Origin: Saccoglossus kowalevskii
Taxonomy: Eukaryota; Hemichordata; Enteropneusta; Harrimaniidae
Direction of reading: 5' to 3'
Length of the DNA: 21,205 nucleotides
Assembly: GCF_000003605.2 (NCBI RefSeq)
Contig: NW_003128369.1
Span: 1,090,168 to 1,111,372 of the forward strand
Position 1 is the stretch's first letter. Every line of letters begins with the position of its first letter. This document shows positions 20,191 through 21,205 of the stretch, one piece after another. The notes beneath the pieces are model-generated. The model was given only the letters and a program-made list of their open reading frames with translations. It was not told the DNA's origin and did not search any database. Made by a program: the position numbers and the translations under genes.

Positions 20191-20868
20191 TGTCATGAAT
20201 TTGTTTTCGCGTATCTCTTGACCGACTTAATTAGTTGATTATTAGCTGAATTGCTGTGTTATGTCTGTCATCGTCTAGGCATAATTGAAGTTTTGGACGG
20301 AACTTGGCTCAGTGATTTGGAACTAATTACCAGATAATCGTCGCCATTCTGACAGTTTATATTCATAGTTATTAATGTAGTGAACGATTAATCAAAAGAT
20401 ATGACGTATTCAGTACTTAGTGTGATTGGCTTTATGATTGAAGGTTACGCCCTAGAGTCTTTTTACTGCATTGTAATTGGTCAGAGTTTTGAAAATGAAT
20501 AAAGAGAGTTTGAGTTGGTCTTGGCGAGTACTCCACGACAGACAGAGTCCGAGAGAGTCCAGGGGCGAGCCTTGAGGCAGTCCAGTCTTGGGCGAGTCTT
20601 GGTTCAGCCTTGTGAGAGTCTTGGGGACTTTTCCCCAGGGCGCTGTGTCTGGTAGAGTGCTCGATTGACCGACTAAGACGAGAGTTGAAACGTATTTCGT
20701 TGTGTGTGTCTTATTTGACTGTAAAGTTAAAGTGACTTCCCCGATCCTGTACCTCAAGGGGACGAGATAGAGAGACGAGACGAGTTTCCCCCCTGACAAG
20801 TGTGGAGAACCCCAGAGGAAAAGATTTTACCCCTGATAATACTCTGTTGTTGACGATTCTGATATAAC
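20191..20868 (+). repeat. Long direct repeat, first copy (LTR or satellite unit)
   Basis: The sequence from tgtcatgaatttgttttcgc to ggcgagtactccac recurs at 20869 with scattered substitutions and small indels. If it is an LTR, it starts TGTCA at 20191 and ends TGACA at 20798 (608 bp, perfect 5-bp terminal inverted repeat), with an internal AATAAA at 20498-20503. A 70-bp spacer follows before the next copy. Against an LTR pair, no reverse transcriptase, polypurine tract or convincing tRNA primer site is visible, and bases just before both TGTCA ends are similar (ctgtatac, ctgatataac). A satellite with a period of about 675 bp fits too. Confidence 0.8.
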
Positions 20869-21205
20869 TGTCATGAATTTGTTTTCGCGTATCTGTTGGT
20901 CGACTTAATTAACTGATTATTAGCGAATTGCTGTGTTATGTCTGTCATCGTTCAGGTCTATTTGAAGTTTTGGACGGAACATGGCTCAGTGATTTGGAAC
21001 TAATTACAAGATACCGTCGCTATTCTGACATCCGTAGTTATTAATGTAGTGAACGATTAATCAAAAGATATGACGTATTCAGTACTTAGTGTGATTGGCT
21101 TTATGATTGAAGTTTACGCCTTAGAGTCTTTTTACTGCTTTGTAATTGGTTAGAGTTTTGAAAATGAATAAAGAGAGTTTGAGTTGGTCTTGGCGAATAC
21201 TCCAC
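20869..21205 (+). repeat. Long direct repeat, second copy (cut by window end)
   Basis: It matches the first half of 20191-20868 in the same orientation, including tgtcatgaattt, gtgaacgattaatcaaaagat and aatgaataaagagagtttga, and leaves the window at tactccac. Differences include small deletions near 20920 and 21030. Confidence 0.85.

Noticed and set aside
20452-20799. 115-codon minus-strand frame in the long direct repeat
   Set aside because: It lies inside the LTR/satellite unit, antisense to the poly(A) signal, and has no recognisable domain.
20799-20820. tRNA primer-binding site after the putative LTR (tggagaaccccagagg)
   Set aside because: It starts with TGG like many primer sites, but I could not match it to a tRNA 3' end, and only 70 bp follow before the next repeat.

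Overview
The window looks like AT-rich nuclear DNA from an invertebrate animal. The visible coding sequence is split into short exons with GT-AG introns of about 0.2-0.5 kb, intergenic and intronic DNA dominates, and minisatellites and microsatellites are present. There are no bacterial-style operons or ribosome binding sites. The extracellular von Willebrand factor type D (VWD) plus cysteine-rich architecture, and recurring acatgta words in the non-coding DNA, would fit a marine lophotrochozoan such as a mollusc. That placement is a guess from sequence style, not a demonstrated assignment.

The main gene content is on the minus strand. Six exons between 15524 and 12655 join in one consistent reading frame. 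They encode the tail of one possible VWD-like module, a 105-residue region with 12 cysteines that resembles a Ly6/uPAR three-finger fold, and then a clear VWD domain (GDP-x-Y-x-T-F-D-G at its start, GLCG near its end). At the left edge (633 to 1, minus strand) three exons are paralogous to the first three of these and run off the window. Both copies lie in a segmental duplication (about 1-2245 and 14600-16921) that also carries a 57-bp minisatellite. The minisatellite has expanded to about 19 units in the left copy but only about 5 in the right copy. The two exon sets differ mostly at synonymous sites, so both have probably been under protein-level constraint.

From 2246 to about 11870 I see no convincing gene, only AT-rich DNA with small repeats, hairpins and a tetranucleotide run. 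At 12055-11876 (minus strand) is a 59-residue open frame that looks like the N-terminus of a RecQ/DEAD-like superfamily 2 helicase. Its Walker A motif reads TGSG-ILFY, without the usual GK(S/T), so it is probably a broken or inactive copy. Its start codon is embedded in a YY1-like AAAATGGCGGC element.

Right of the VWD gene, 16.9-20.2 kb contains a 97-codon open frame of unknown function (17536-17243, minus strand) below a CpG-richer stretch, a cluster of nuclear-receptor half-sites (18126-18157), a possible 3' terminal exon with an overlapping poly(A) signal (18403-18318, minus strand), and a promoter-like patch with GC-box and ETS motifs (19051-19111). The last kilobase holds a direct repeat of about 675 bp, one complete copy and one cut by the window end. 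It is either a pair of LTRs (bounded by TGTCA...TGACA) or the start of a satellite array.

I did not find a complete new molecular system. The most worthwhile items are the VWD plus cysteine-rich tandem modules, the minisatellite that repeats a consensus 5' splice site on the gene's sense strand, and the helicase fragment with a lesion exactly at its ATP-binding lysine.
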